From: Dehalococcoidales bacterium
Lineage (GTDB): Bacteria; Chloroflexota; Dehalococcoidia; Dehalococcoidales; Fen-1064
Length of the DNA stretch: 41,821 nucleotides
Direction of reading: 5' to 3'
NCBI GenBank assembly: GCA_016783135.1
Contig: JADHXC010000015.1
Location: 1-41,821, forward strand
Part shown: piece after piece, positions 1 to 7,752 of the stretch
Layout: each line of letters starts with the position of its first letter
Numbering within the stretch: position 1 is the first letter of the stretch
Notes under the pieces: generated by a model
What the model was told of the DNA's origin: nothing
Databases searched by the model: none
The model's input: the letters and a program-made list of their open reading frames with translations, nothing else
Made by a program: the position numbers and the translations under genes

Positions 1-169
1 TCATTCTTACAGAATGACGTTAGCAGAATCTGAAACCAGATTCTGCCGGTGTCCCCCAGATATAATATTTCCCCCCTTCCGCAGAAGGCTCCTTCCTGGC
101 TAGGAAGGGTAAGGCGGCCCATATGGGCCGCACGGGGATAGTCGAAAGGGTTTTTCATCACCCTGATAG
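1..169. repeat. MITE-A copy 1 (left end outside window)
   Basis: The sequence is nearly identical to 9159-9308, so it is one of a dispersed family. It contains the hairpins TCATTCT-tac-AGAATGA (1-17) and GCAGAATCTG-aaac-CAGATTCTGC, a CCTTCCTGGCTAGGAAGG near-palindrome, and the degenerate right terminal repeat TTTTTCATCACCCTGATAG ending at 169. The left terminus is beyond the window. It has no coding capacity, so it is a non-autonomous element. The right end abuts the Shine-Dalgarno of the next gene. Confidence 0.7.
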
Positions 170-178
170 GGAGGAAGA

Positions 179-718
179 ATGGCACGTGTCGGTTTATTGA
201 ATAAAGAGCAGGTCGGCCCGGCATTCCGGGAAATGTACCAGAGGAGCGAAGAGCAAGGCCGGGAAGTCCTCAACGTGATAAAGCTGATAGCGAACTGCCC
301 GCAGATGGGTCCGGAGTACTTTCGTTTCGCCGGCTCGGTAATACGGGGGGAGACCGTCCCCATGAAGCTGCGGGAGCTGGCTACTTTAAGAGTGGGAAAC
401 CTCACTGGGGCCGACTACGAGTTCCTGCATCACATTCCCCTCGGAGTGGCCGGCGGCCTGACCCGGAAGCAGATTGACGAAATGGGGGACTGGCAGGCAT
501 CATCCCTGTTCGACGAGCAGGAGCGTATCGTGCTGCGTTACACGGATGAAGTCACACGGGATAACAATGTTTCCGACCAGACGTTCAGCAAGCTCAGGGA
601 GTTCTTCAGCGAACACGATATTGTTGAGCTTACCCTGGTTATCGGCTATTTCATCATGCTCTGCCGGATACTGGTTGCCCTTCGGTTGGAGCTGGAGCCC
701 GGGTTCAATCCGGACTAA
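179..718 (+). CDS. Carboxymuconolactone decarboxylase (CMD/AhpD-like) family protein
   Basis: A 179-residue all-helical protein of the CMD/AhpD fold. The family core is visible as MKLRELATLRVGNLTGADYE followed by FLHHIPLG, at about residues 62-87. The CxxC pair of AhpD-type peroxidase reductases is absent (GADYEFLHH occupies that region), so a thiol peroxidase-reductase role is unlikely. It is closer to decarboxylase-like or unknown-substrate members. The start ATG at 179 has GGGAGG at 169-174, 4 nt upstream, overlapping the end of a MITE. It is monocistronic and convergent with the ROK gene. The family call is firm and the substrate unknown. Confidence 0.85.
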   Translation: MARVGLLNKEQVGPAFREMYQRSEEQGREVLNVIKLIANCPQMGPEYFRFAGSVIRGETVPMKLRELATLRVGNLTGADYEFLHHIPLGVAGGLTRKQIDEMGDWQASSLFDEQERIVLRYTDEVTRDNNVSDQTFSKLREFFSEHDIVELTLVIGYFIMLCRILVALRLELEPGFNPD

Positions 719-756
719 TACCTGCCTGCATAATTCCGCGTAGGAGCCTGGATTCT

Positions 757-778
757 GCGCCACTGAAGGCAGTGGCGC
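757..778. terminator. Hairpin between convergent genes
   Basis: Perfect 9-bp stem GCGCCACTG / CAGTGGCGC with an AAGG tetraloop, 39 bp after the CMD stop and about 105 bp from the stop of the convergent ROK gene. A second weaker stem (CTGCTGGC-aa-GCCAGTAG) follows at about 797. No T-tract follows, so it may be a bidirectional transcript-end stabiliser and not a classical intrinsic terminator. Confidence 0.45.
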
Positions 779-884
779 GTCACCTTGAGTTTACCTGCTG
801 GCAAGCCAGTAGGCCAGAGCCGAAGGACCTCTACTCCCGGGACCTGTCAGTGTGTATACAAGCAGACGCTGGTATTGCTTCACC

Positions 885-1778
885 TCACGGTAAAGAGATG
901 GCCTGTTGCGCCAGGGCAATCGCCCCCAGCACCCCGGCCTTCTGCCCGAGAGCGGGGAGAACGATGTAGCTGTCAGTATCGTTGCTGAGCGGTGGTACGG
1001 GCACAAAATCATGTATCAGTTCATGCACATTCTTCCTCACCATCGGCAGCAGCGATTCCTGCTGCAGGACACCCCCACCGATGATTACCCGTTGTGGCGA
1101 AAGGGCGAAGATAATATTGACCAGACCGAGGGCCAGGTACCTCGCCTCTAAACGCCAGGCGGAGTGGTCGGCAGGGAGGGTCTCCGGTGGTTGTCCCCAG
1201 CGCTCTTCAATGGCAGGTCCGCAGGCCAGTCCCTCCAGGCAATCGCCATGATACAGGCAACAACCGGGATATGGGTCCCTGACCGGGTCATGCGGGATGT
1301 ATACGTGGCCCATCTCTGGGTGGGACAAGCCGTGTATCAGATGACCGTTCACCATGCCGCCACCGCCGATTCCGGTACCCACCGTGAGGTAAATGAAGGT
1401 GTCCAGCCCCTGTGCCACCCCCCATTTGTGTTCGCCAAGAGCGGCAGCATTGACATCGGTGTCAAGTAGCACCGGTACATTGAGAGCCTCTTGCAGCACA
1501 CCGGCGAAGTTGGTGTTTGTCCAGCCTGTCTTTGTCGTGGTGGTGATATAGCCGTATGTCGGTGAATCAGGATTGAGGTCGAGTGGGCCAAAGGAACCGA
1601 TGCCGATAGCTGTCAGAGGTTCCGGCCGCTCACGGAAGAAATCAATAGTCCGTCCGATGGTCTCGGAAGGAGTCGTCGTGGCAAAGCGGACCTCGGCGCT
1701 CACGTCATCAGGGCAGGTGCCCACGGCACAGACGAACTTGGTACCTCCTGCCTCGATGCCCCCGTATAGGCTTCGCAT
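885..1778 (-). CDS. ROK-family sugar kinase (fructokinase-like)
   Basis: A 297-residue ATP-dependent sugar kinase, cytoplasmic. The N-terminus [15 protein letters not shown] is the phosphate-binding motif typical of the bacterial fructokinase branch of ROK kinases. [15 protein letters not shown] and TVGTGIGGG follow. The zinc-binding segment [12 protein letters not shown]...[19 protein letters not shown] (about 154-187) carries the His and Cys ligands of ROK proteins. VIIGGGV is the C-terminal nucleotide-binding motif. Length is normal for fructokinase-like ROK enzymes. Likely reaction: fructose (or another hexose) to the 6-phosphate. It stands alone and is divergent from the SDR gene. Substrate is inferred from the subfamily only. 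Confidence 0.88.
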   Translation of the reverse strand: MRSLYGGIEAGGTKFVCAVGTCPDDVSAEVRFATTTPSETIGRTIDFFRERPEPLTAIGIGSFGPLDLNPDSPTYGYITTTTKTGWTNTNFAGVLQEALNVPVLLDTDVNAAALGEHKWGVAQGLDTFIYLTVGTGIGGGGMVNGHLIHGLSHPEMGHVYIPHDPVRDPYPGCCLYHGDCLEGLACGPAIEERWGQPPETLPADHSAWRLEARYLALGLVNIIFALSPQRVIIGGGVLQQESLLPMVRKNVHELIHDFVPVPPLSNDTDSYIVLPALGQKAGVLGAIALAQQAISLP

Positions 1779-1885
1779 AAATTACTCTCCCCGGTCTTGT
1801 CTCCAACACTTTAAGTAGCCACGGCCGTCTTGTCAAACTGCATCGGAAGGATATCCTCGACTTTCCATGACCTTGTGGATGTGTG

Positions 1886-1926
1886 TATACTGGAAGATAG
1901 TATAACTGGTGTCGACATGATACCAG
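1886..1926. promoter_or_regulatory. Two inverted repeats in a divergent intergenic region
   Basis: Between the ROK gene (-) and the SDR gene (+) are TATACT-N7-AGTATA (1886-1904) and CTGGT-N11-ACCAG (1906-1926). They lie where promoters of the two divergent genes must be, so they could be operators. No strong sigma-70 pair was identified here. Confidence 0.25.
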
Positions 1927-2038
1927 AGTAGTATAGTTGACGTGACGGTGGAATTAGACCGGCAAACCCCGTGACGCAGTTCATGTAGTCGAGCCCCGGA
2001 CTGCGGACGTTCAGGTCTCCAGCATCGGGAGGTTTGTA

Positions 2039-2800
2039 TTGATAGAGGAATTTAACCTGACAGGAAAGGTGGCCATTGTCACCGGCGGCAACGGCGGTAT
2101 TGGCCGTGGCATTGCCATCGGGCTGGCCCGTGCCGGTGCCGAAATCGTCATCGCTGCCCGCAACGAAGAAAAGACCGGCCGCGTGATTGATGAGATTACC
2201 GGTCTGGGTCACCGCTGCCTGGGTATTCGTTGTGATGTGCAGAGCCGCGACGATATTCAGGCCACAGTTGATGCCACGCTGAAGGAGTTTGGCAGAATCG
2301 ATATCCTGGTCAACAACGCCGGTATCTCCGCGGGCGGACCGCCGCAATCGATACCGGAGGAGACCTGGGATAATGTGGTCGGCACCAATCTCAAGTCGGT
2401 CTTCCTGTTCTCGCAGGCGGTATATCCGGCGCTGGTCGAAGCGGGCGGTGGCAAAATTATCAATATCGGGTCGGAGTATTCTATCTTCGGCAGTGCCTTC
2501 GTTCTTCCCTATTCGGCGAGTAAGGGTGGCGTCATTCAGATGACCAAGTCCCTGGCTGTGGCCTGGGCGGGCAACAATGTTCAGGTCAATACCATCATAC
2601 CCGGATGGGTGCGAACCGATATGACGGCGTCGGTCATCGATAATGGACCCTTCTACCAGGGAATCGTGCAGCGGACTCCGGCGGGCCGTTTCGCCGAACC
2701 GGAGGAAGTGGCTGGCACAGCCGTTTTCCTTGCGTCGGCGGCATCTGATTTTATCACCGGCCAGAGTATTGTCTTCGACGGCGGGTACTCGATAGCATGA
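2039..2800 (+). CDS. Short-chain dehydrogenase/reductase (SDR), 3-oxoacyl-ACP reductase / glucose dehydrogenase-like
   Basis: A 253-residue classical SDR, a cytoplasmic NAD(P)-dependent oxidoreductase. It has the cofactor motif TGGNGGIGRG (about 16-25), NNAG (about 90-93), the catalytic Ser of the NIGSEYS segment, YSASKGG (Tyr-x3-Lys), and the C-terminal FITGQSIVFDGGYS. The start is TTG at 2039, supported by GGGAGG at 2027-2032, 6 nt upstream, and by the usual short N-terminus before the Rossmann beta strand. Substrate cannot be told from sequence. No partner gene is adjacent. Confidence 0.88.
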   Translation: MIEEFNLTGKVAIVTGGNGGIGRGIAIGLARAGAEIVIAARNEEKTGRVIDEITGLGHRCLGIRCDVQSRDDIQATVDATLKEFGRIDILVNNAGISAGGPPQSIPEETWDNVVGTNLKSVFLFSQAVYPALVEAGGGKIINIGSEYSIFGSAFVLPYSASKGGVIQMTKSLAVAWAGNNVQVNTIIPGWVRTDMTASVIDNGPFYQGIVQRTPAGRFAEPEEVAGTAVFLASAASDFITGQSIVFDGGYSIA

Positions 2801-2830
2801 GAATAATATTGATATATTATGAGGAAGATA

Positions 2831-2905
2831 TTGCAGGGTGCTAAGAAAGAAGGCCCATCCGGGATGTACGGGCGATGGTAAAAGGGCCTCTCATCATCCT
2901 GATAG
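2831..2905. repeat. Degenerate short inverted-repeat element related to MITE-A
   Basis: The left end GCAGGGTGCTAAGAAAG...GGCCC and right end GGGCCTCTCATCATCCTGATAG form imperfect terminal inverted repeats. They resemble MITE-A termini (GCAGGGTGCTGAAA / CATCACCCTGATAG). Only 75 bp, non-coding. It ends 4 bp before the Shine-Dalgarno of the receiver gene, the same arrangement as at 1-179. Confidence 0.45.
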
Positions 2906-2920
2906 GTCAGGGAGGTAGCG

Positions 2921-3307
2921 ATGGCAGCAAAAAGTGCGCATGTCCTGGTTGTTGATGATGAGCCACACCTCTGTGTTGCGCTGAGCCGGATACTGGAGAA
3001 GGGCGGGTACCGGGTAACGACCACGACCAATGGTCAGACGGCGCTCAAACTCATCAAAGAGAACCGTCCGGATGTAGTACTGCTTGACCTCATGATGCCG
3101 GGACTTGACGGTCGGGAGGTGTGTCGACGGATTCGCAAATCAGGTATAGAAGTCCGCGTGATATATTTCACTGCTAAGGCAGATGCGAGTGACCCATCGA
3201 AGTTGAAAGAGCTTCGTAAGGAAGCGGATGACCTCCTGGTTAAACCGGCCACCAGCAGGCAGATAATATCGAAGGTAAGCAGTGTACTGAATGGCGATGT
3301 CAAGTGA
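2921..3307 (+). CDS. Stand-alone response-regulator receiver protein (CheY-like)
   Basis: A 128-residue single receiver domain with no output domain. Acidic pocket D12-D13, phosphoacceptor D56 in LLDLMMPGLDG, switch Thr84 (YFTAK) and Lys108 (LVKPA) are all present, so it should be phosphorylatable. The start ATG at 2921 has AGGGAGG at 2909-2915. No histidine kinase is encoded nearby, so it is an orphan; partner and output are unknown. It probably acts by protein-protein contact. Confidence 0.88.
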   Translation: MAAKSAHVLVVDDEPHLCVALSRILEKGGYRVTTTTNGQTALKLIKENRPDVVLLDLMMPGLDGREVCRRIRKSGIEVRVIYFTAKADASDPSKLKELRKEADDLLVKPATSRQIISKVSSVLNGDVK

Positions 3308-3415
3308 CCGCGTGCTCTGCCATAATCCCATGAACTGACTGCCCCGCTCAGGCCGTCCGTCTCCGGAGGCAGTCGGATTGCATAAACCAGAAATGAACCA
3401 CAGGAGGACCGATAC

Positions 3416-4063
3416 ATGCTAACCGTTGCCGAAGCCATGCGCCAGCGACGCAGCACCCGTAGTTTCAAGAGGACGCCTGTACCCGACGAAATGATTCTGG
3501 AGATGCTGGAAGCAGCCCGACAGGCACCTTCTGCCAGCAACTCGCAGCCCTGGCGCTACGTCGTGGTTACCGACCCTGAAGAAAAGAAGGAGTTGCGCCG
3601 TCTGTGCTTCGGACAGGCCTTCATCGAAGAAGCGGGCGTGGTATTCGTGGTCTGTGCCGACCTGTCGTCGTACTCCGGCAGCACCTATAAGAAACGACGC
3701 CAGGAAGCGGTCGATGCAGGAGTGCTTCCCGCCAGTGCCCTCAGCGACCCGGTTTACAAGCGCCTCATGGAATCTACTGACGACCCTGACCTTGCCGTGT
3801 ACGTCACGCCGGCAACCGCCAACACCTATATTGCCACCGAGCACATAGTGCTGATGGCTGCCGCCCTGGGACTGGGTTCATGCTGGGTGGGGGCAATCAG
3901 TGACCGGGAAGCAATCAAGAGATTGCTCGGAGTCCCTGAAAATAGCATGCTGCTGGGGCTGGTAGCTGTCGGCTATGCCAATGGAACACCCCCGTACCGG
4001 CCGAAGCTGCCTCTTGAGGACATCCTGCTGCGTCCCTTCCCGGCCACGGCGGGTGATAAATAG
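3416..4063 (+). CDS. Nitroreductase-family FMN oxidoreductase
   Basis: A 215-residue nitroreductase-fold flavoprotein. The FMN phosphate-binding N-terminus is RQRRSTRSFKRTPVPDE (about 10-26), followed by AARQAPSASNSQPWRYVVV (about 33-51). The C-terminal half has the typical HIVLMAAALGLGSCWVG and the VAVGYANGTPPYRPK end. It would use NAD(P)H to reduce nitro compounds, quinones or another electron-poor substrate. The start ATG at 3416 has AGGAGG 8 nt upstream. It is convergent with the DUF6125-like gene. Family is certain, substrate unknown. Confidence 0.88.
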   Translation: MLTVAEAMRQRRSTRSFKRTPVPDEMILEMLEAARQAPSASNSQPWRYVVVTDPEEKKELRRLCFGQAFIEEAGVVFVVCADLSSYSGSTYKKRRQEAVDAGVLPASALSDPVYKRLMESTDDPDLAVYVTPATANTYIATEHIVLMAAALGLGSCWVGAISDREAIKRLLGVPENSMLLGLVAVGYANGTPPYRPKLPLEDILLRPFPATAGDK

Positions 4064-4120
4064 AGGCAGGAAGCAACCCTCGGACCTGGGGTTTGGTACG
4101 AGTCCGGTCAGGGTGGAATG

Positions 4121-4606
4121 TCAGCGACTGAAGCGTACGGTGCAGGTCTGCGCTCCTTCGCAGAGCCGGCACTCAATCTCGGAACGTATGTCGTCCCCGA
4201 ATTCGGCTGCCCACCCGGAGAACTCCGTAGTGCAGATTTTATTGCCCACCCGGGCAGAGAGATGCTTCCGGCCGGAGGAGACCATAATGTTGTGCCAGGG
4301 GCAGTCATCGATGGTTACCCGGAAAGCGCCGTCATTTCCCACCCTCTCCGCCTTAAAGGAGTACCCCTCAAGCCTCATCTTGGTGGTAAGGCATTCGCGG
4401 AGGGCTTCTATTCCATCCCCCAGTCCGGTTAGCTCCTTGAGCTTGCGGGCCTGAATCTTGGGAAAGACCTTCCATACTTCGTTGTCGATATCGAGAGCAA
4501 CATCAAATCCGTACTTCTCCTCGACTTTCATGCACCACAGACCATCAATGGCTGTATAGCAGCGCTGGAAGTAGTCTGCTGCCTGCTCACCGGTCAACTC
4601 AATCAT
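4121..4606 (-). CDS. DUF6125-like (L-2-amino-thiazoline-4-carboxylate hydrolase-related) protein
   Basis: About 161 residues. The pattern GEQAADYFQRCYTAIDGLW, KVEEKYGFD, DNEVWKVFPKIQARKLKELTG, then Cys-rich segments (DDCPWHN, NKICTTEFSGWAAEFG, CRLCEGAQTC) resembles the DUF6125 / ATC-hydrolase-like family of anaerobes; function is unproven. The frame continues upstream to an ATG at 4666. I prefer the ATG at 4606 because AAAGGCGG lies just upstream and the protein then starts MIELTGEQAADYF, where family homology begins. It is convergent with the nitroreductase. Confidence 0.7.
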   Translation of the reverse strand: MIELTGEQAADYFQRCYTAIDGLWCMKVEEKYGFDVALDIDNEVWKVFPKIQARKLKELTGLGDGIEALRECLTTKMRLEGYSFKAERVGNDGAFRVTIDDCPWHNIMVSSGRKHLSARVGNKICTTEFSGWAAEFGDDIRSEIECRLCEGAQTCTVRFSR

Positions 4607-4730
4607 CGTTACCGCCTTTCTGGCATAGTCTCGTGCCGTCTGAACATGCTTCAGAAATGGTAGCATAATCCGGCTAGGGCGGCCAAATACTAACTCGCCC
4701 GGTACATCGGCGACAGGCCGTTCCCCTGCC

Positions 4731-4827
4731 TGTCATTGCGAGCCGTGGCCGAGTGCAGCGAGGCGATGGCGCGGCAATCTCGTGGCTATCAGAAGATTGC
4801 TTCGTTACGGTGTTCCTCGCAATGACA
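4731..4827. repeat. Palindromic intergenic repeat (TGTCATTGCGAG...CTCGCAATGACA)
   Basis: Perfect 12-bp inverted ends TGTCATTGCGAG (4731-4742) and CTCGCAATGACA (4816-4827) enclose GCAATCTCGTGGC / AGATTGCTTCG segments that also recur at 9309-9392 and 18110-18155. This is a REP/MITE-like dispersed repeat, non-coding, sitting between the ABC operon end and the DUF6125-like gene. Confidence 0.65.
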
Positions 4828-4842
4828 CCCTACCTGTCCGAA

Positions 4843-5889
4843 CTAGTGAACACTCTGGGTCGACAACAATCTGCCCGACCACCTTAAGAATGCTGCACCG
4901 AGGACGATGAGCGGTACCATGTACAGTAACACATCCAGGGTACCGGTGTAGTGACTGCCTGTAGCCAGCCTTGCCATCAGACTGAACGGTGACGGACTGA
5001 CCAGGTAGCTCAGGCCGACCATCACCACCAGCCCCATGGAGTAGGCGAACTGAGCCCTCTCCCTGTCCTTGAAGTAGAGCGAGGCGGCGGCCGCACCCAC
5101 GGATACGATGGTACCAACGGTAGCACTAAGCAGGAGTACCAGGCCGAGGTTCTCTATGTACAGGTGGTTCAGCCGCAGCAGCAGCGCCCAGGCCGTACAC
5201 TGGACTAGCACGGTAATAACCGCGGCACATACCTTGGCCCCGAGTATCTGGTTGAGTGAAACCGGCGCCGACCGGAGGGTATCCAGTGTCTTGTTCTCAA
5301 CCTCCTCCGACACGGTATCGATGACGATACTCCCTGCCAGCAAGGCGGGGAAGAACATGAGTATCGGGAGAATCAGCGAGTACAGGAACTCGTAGCTGGT
5401 GTCTGTCCGGGCGTGCAGGTCCGTATATTGCATGGCGATGCCGTTCTGCTCGCGTAGATAGGACTCGTATTTCTTCAACGGCTCCTTGAGTACCATCATT
5501 ATCACGGTTGCCCTGGAGTCCATCTCAGGCAACATCAGCTTCATATTCACCACGTTCCCAATCTTCTCCGGCACAAGGAGGACGGTATCCACCCGGCCGG
5601 TCTGGAAGGCACTCTCGGCACTGGCGGCATCGGGTAGTGACTTGACCCTGAGACTCTCCTCCTTCAGTATTCCCACCAGCGGTCCGTCGGTCTGGTCAAC
5701 TACGCCTACCGTGACTGTCATTTTAGTGCTCTGCCCGATGGAGTCGGGGTCGTAGAAAGCCATCAGACCGGTGACGATAACCGAGGAGAAAGATGCAATG
5801 AAAAGCTGAATGACGATGGCCAGCATAATCGTCTTCTCTTTGGTGACGGACTTCAGCTCTCTCCGCACCATGGCGAAGAACCTGCTCAT
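4843..5889 (-). CDS. ABC-2 type exporter permease
   Basis: A 348-residue NatB/YhgE-like ABC-2 permease. It has an N-terminal membrane anchor (IMLAIVIQLFIASFSSVIV), a large extracytoplasmic domain, then about five hydrophobic segments with SEEVENKTLDTLRSAPVS, the family signature before the coupling region. The frame is open to 5994, but the start is taken at ATG 5889: it overlaps the upstream permease stop as ATGA and gives the canonical MSRFFAMVRRELKSVTKEKT start. Translationally coupled to the upstream permease. It should form a transporter with that permease and the ATPase at 7753-8727. Cargo unknown; sodium, antibiotic or peptide export are options. Confidence 0.85.
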   Translation of the reverse strand: MSRFFAMVRRELKSVTKEKTIMLAIVIQLFIASFSSVIVTGLMAFYDPDSIGQSTKMTVTVGVVDQTDGPLVGILKEESLRVKSLPDAASAESAFQTGRVDTVLLVPEKIGNVVNMKLMLPEMDSRATVIMMVLKEPLKKYESYLREQNGIAMQYTDLHARTDTSYEFLYSLILPILMFFPALLAGSIVIDTVSEEVENKTLDTLRSAPVSLNQILGAKVCAAVITVLVQCTAWALLLRLNHLYIENLGLVLLLSATVGTIVSVGAAAASLYFKDRERAQFAYSMGLVVMVGLSYLVSPSPFSLMARLATGSHYTGTLDVLLYMVPLIVLGAAFLRWSGRLLSTQSVH

Positions 5890-7652
5890 GATAGCACTCC
5901 CACTACGGTAAGATTGTACAGAATATGAAGGACGGAACCGGCGATTATCGCTAATGGATATCGTTTCACGCCGAAGCGGGCTGTTATCAGGCACACGAAA
6001 GAGGTGAATATAAAGTGGGCGAGCAGAGGCATTATCAGAAGACCCGAACCGAAGATGGCGGTAGTGAACATGGATTCGGATATCACCTTAAGGGCAACAT
6101 AAAGCAGCAGCTTTTCACCGGCAAAGAAACCCAGGGCAGCAACGAACGACAGAGTTATCACGGCCTTTGTGGACTTCACCACGCCATTCTGCAGGAGGAC
6201 GGCGATTCCGGCTGATTTGGCAATCTCTTCCACGACAACGGACAATACCAGTACGGTGCCCATGGCGTAGGCAATCGGTAGATTGAAGGCAATAGCTATT
6301 GAGGCCAGCTGCACCATGAAGACCGCCGGGATGATGAAAATGCTGAGAAGGAATATGGACAGGTGTGGATGTCTCTTGTTTATCGTCAGGTGGAGCGCCT
6401 CACCCAGTTTCCGGTGAAGCGGTCGGAAGCCCATGAGGTACTCCTCGTTGAAGACGCGTGTCCCGATGAACATCCCCAGCCCAAAGATAAGGTACATCGG
6501 TGTGGTGGAGAGGAGATACTCACTCAGCCCGAATGTTTCTCCCTTGTACATCTCTACTGCCAGGTTGAGCGGTGATATGTAACTGAGGTCACTTATCCCG
6601 GAGAACATAGACGGGAAGATGAGGTAGATGGTGATACCTGATACCGCCAGCAGTGAGAAAAACGTCTGGTCTTTGAAGGTGCGGTAGAGCAGGGACACCA
6701 TCAGGTATATAGACAGGATAAAGAGCATGATGGGAACGAAGATTGCCAGGGCCAGGGGGACGCTGCCCTTGAGCAGCAGGGTTATCACGATGATGCTGAT
6801 AACCGAGTACCCGATATAAGGCAGCATCTTGCCCACGATAATCTGAAAAGGCGTGACCGGTGTAGAGAGAAGAACTACGAGCTTCCGGTTAATCTTCTCC
6901 TCCATGAAGCTGCTTGTGAAGAAGATACTGATGAAGAAGATAGGCACCACGTAGAAGAAGGCGAGCATTACCTGGGCGAGGGGAATTGGCGGGTCCATCA
7001 GGGACGGGATGATTATCTCTTCGTCGGAGACGAACTCCGCCTTGAACTCCGGCAGTGCGCCGCCACTCCGGAAATCCTCCAGCTGTGCCAGGACCGCGCT
7101 GTCGGTGGAGCCGGACGACCCCGGTGAGAGCCCTGACTCAGGAGAGCTATCGGCTGGTTCCAGCAGGTCCCAGAACGATACCTCGGCGCTGGCGACAGCG
7201 ATATTGCCCTCCGGTAGTTCCACATGGTGGACCTCGACGCGAAGCGGGAACGCCCTATCGAGTTCATATTTATTTGCTATTCGGGACAACTCTTGCTTTT
7301 CCAGGAATTGCTTCAGCGCACCGGCAGCGCATAGTGACCGCCGTTCATCCTTCCGCCAGACCACTTCCCCACCGTTGATGTAGACATCTATCTTCTTCTC
7401 GGCCAGCAGTGTATAGCCCGTGATACGGTCGACGGTAACGACATTGAAGCGTGTATCCGATATCGTGGGGGCATCCGGGCCGGCACCAATTGTGTAGAAC
7501 TCCTTGCTGAGGATGAACCCCTGCTGAGAGACGAAATAAGACAGGAATGCAGCCAGTCCGATGACAAGCAGGATAATCACTCTTGACCTGCCCCGGAAAC
7601 GTGTCCGCAGGCGGGTGATTTCCCGCTTTGAGATGGTCAGGATATTCCTCAT
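5886..7652 (-). CDS. ABC-2 permease fused to a PrsW-like intramembrane protease domain
   Basis: 588 residues. Residues 1-400: an ABC-2/NatB-like permease with one N-terminal TM (about 24-42), an extracytoplasmic domain with a Ser/Pro/Gly linker (about 168-185), and a TM bundle starting at about 226 containing MEEKINRKLVVLLSTPVTPFQ. Residues about 430-588: a second multi-TM domain with EEIAK (E475, E476, K479), GFFAGEK (F510, E513), H546 in LLAHF, and H576-x3-N580. That is the order and spacing of PrsW/CPBP-type intramembrane metalloproteases. The middle gene of the exporter operon; its stop overlaps the next start. The fusion suggests regulated cleavage of a membrane substrate tied to transport; this is inference. 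Confidence 0.75.
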   Translation of the reverse strand: MRNILTISKREITRLRTRFRGRSRVIILLVIGLAAFLSYFVSQQGFILSKEFYTIGAGPDAPTISDTRFNVVTVDRITGYTLLAEKKIDVYINGGEVVWRKDERRSLCAAGALKQFLEKQELSRIANKYELDRAFPLRVEVHHVELPEGNIAVASAEVSFWDLLEPADSSPESGLSPGSSGSTDSAVLAQLEDFRSGGALPEFKAEFVSDEEIIIPSLMDPPIPLAQVMLAFFYVVPIFFISIFFTSSFMEEKINRKLVVLLSTPVTPFQIIVGKMLPYIGYSVISIIVITLLLKGSVPLALAIFVPIMLFILSIYLMVSLLYRTFKDQTFFSLLAVSGITIYLIFPSMFSGISDLSYISPLNLAVEMYKGETFGLSEYLLSTTPMYLIFGLGMFIGTRVFNEEYLMGFRPLHRKLGEALHLTINKRHPHLSIFLLSIFIIPAVFMVQLASIAIAFNLPIAYAMGTVLVLSVVVEEIAKSAGIAVLLQNGVVKSTKAVITLSFVAALGFFAGEKLLLYVALKVISESMFTTAIFGSGLLIMPLLAHFIFTSFVCLITARFGVKRYPLAIIAGSVLHILYNLTVVGVLS

Positions 7653-7666
7653 AGTGAAAAACAGGG

Positions 7667-7732
7667 CCTGCCCCGTGACCCGGGGCAGGACGGCTCCCCT
7701 TCCCGTAAATGCCCCACAGCTTGCTGTGGGGC
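7667..7732. promoter_or_regulatory. Two strong hairpins between ATPase and permease genes of the ABC operon
   Basis: CCTGCCCC-N7-GGGGCAGG (7667-7689) and the perfect 10-bp stem GCCCCACAGC-TT-GCTGTGGGGC (7711-7732; only 2 nt between arms, so the loop must open by a pair) fill the 100-nt gap after the ATPase stop. Neither is followed by a T-run on the minus strand. They could stabilise the ATPase segment of the mRNA or attenuate the permease genes. Confidence 0.4.
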
Positions 7733-7752
7733 ACTTCTATTGGCGGTCTGGC

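Noticed and set aside
1811-2347. 178-codon minus-strand frame over the SDR start
   Set aside because: Antisense shadow of a clear SDR gene; the SDR frame has all catalytic motifs.
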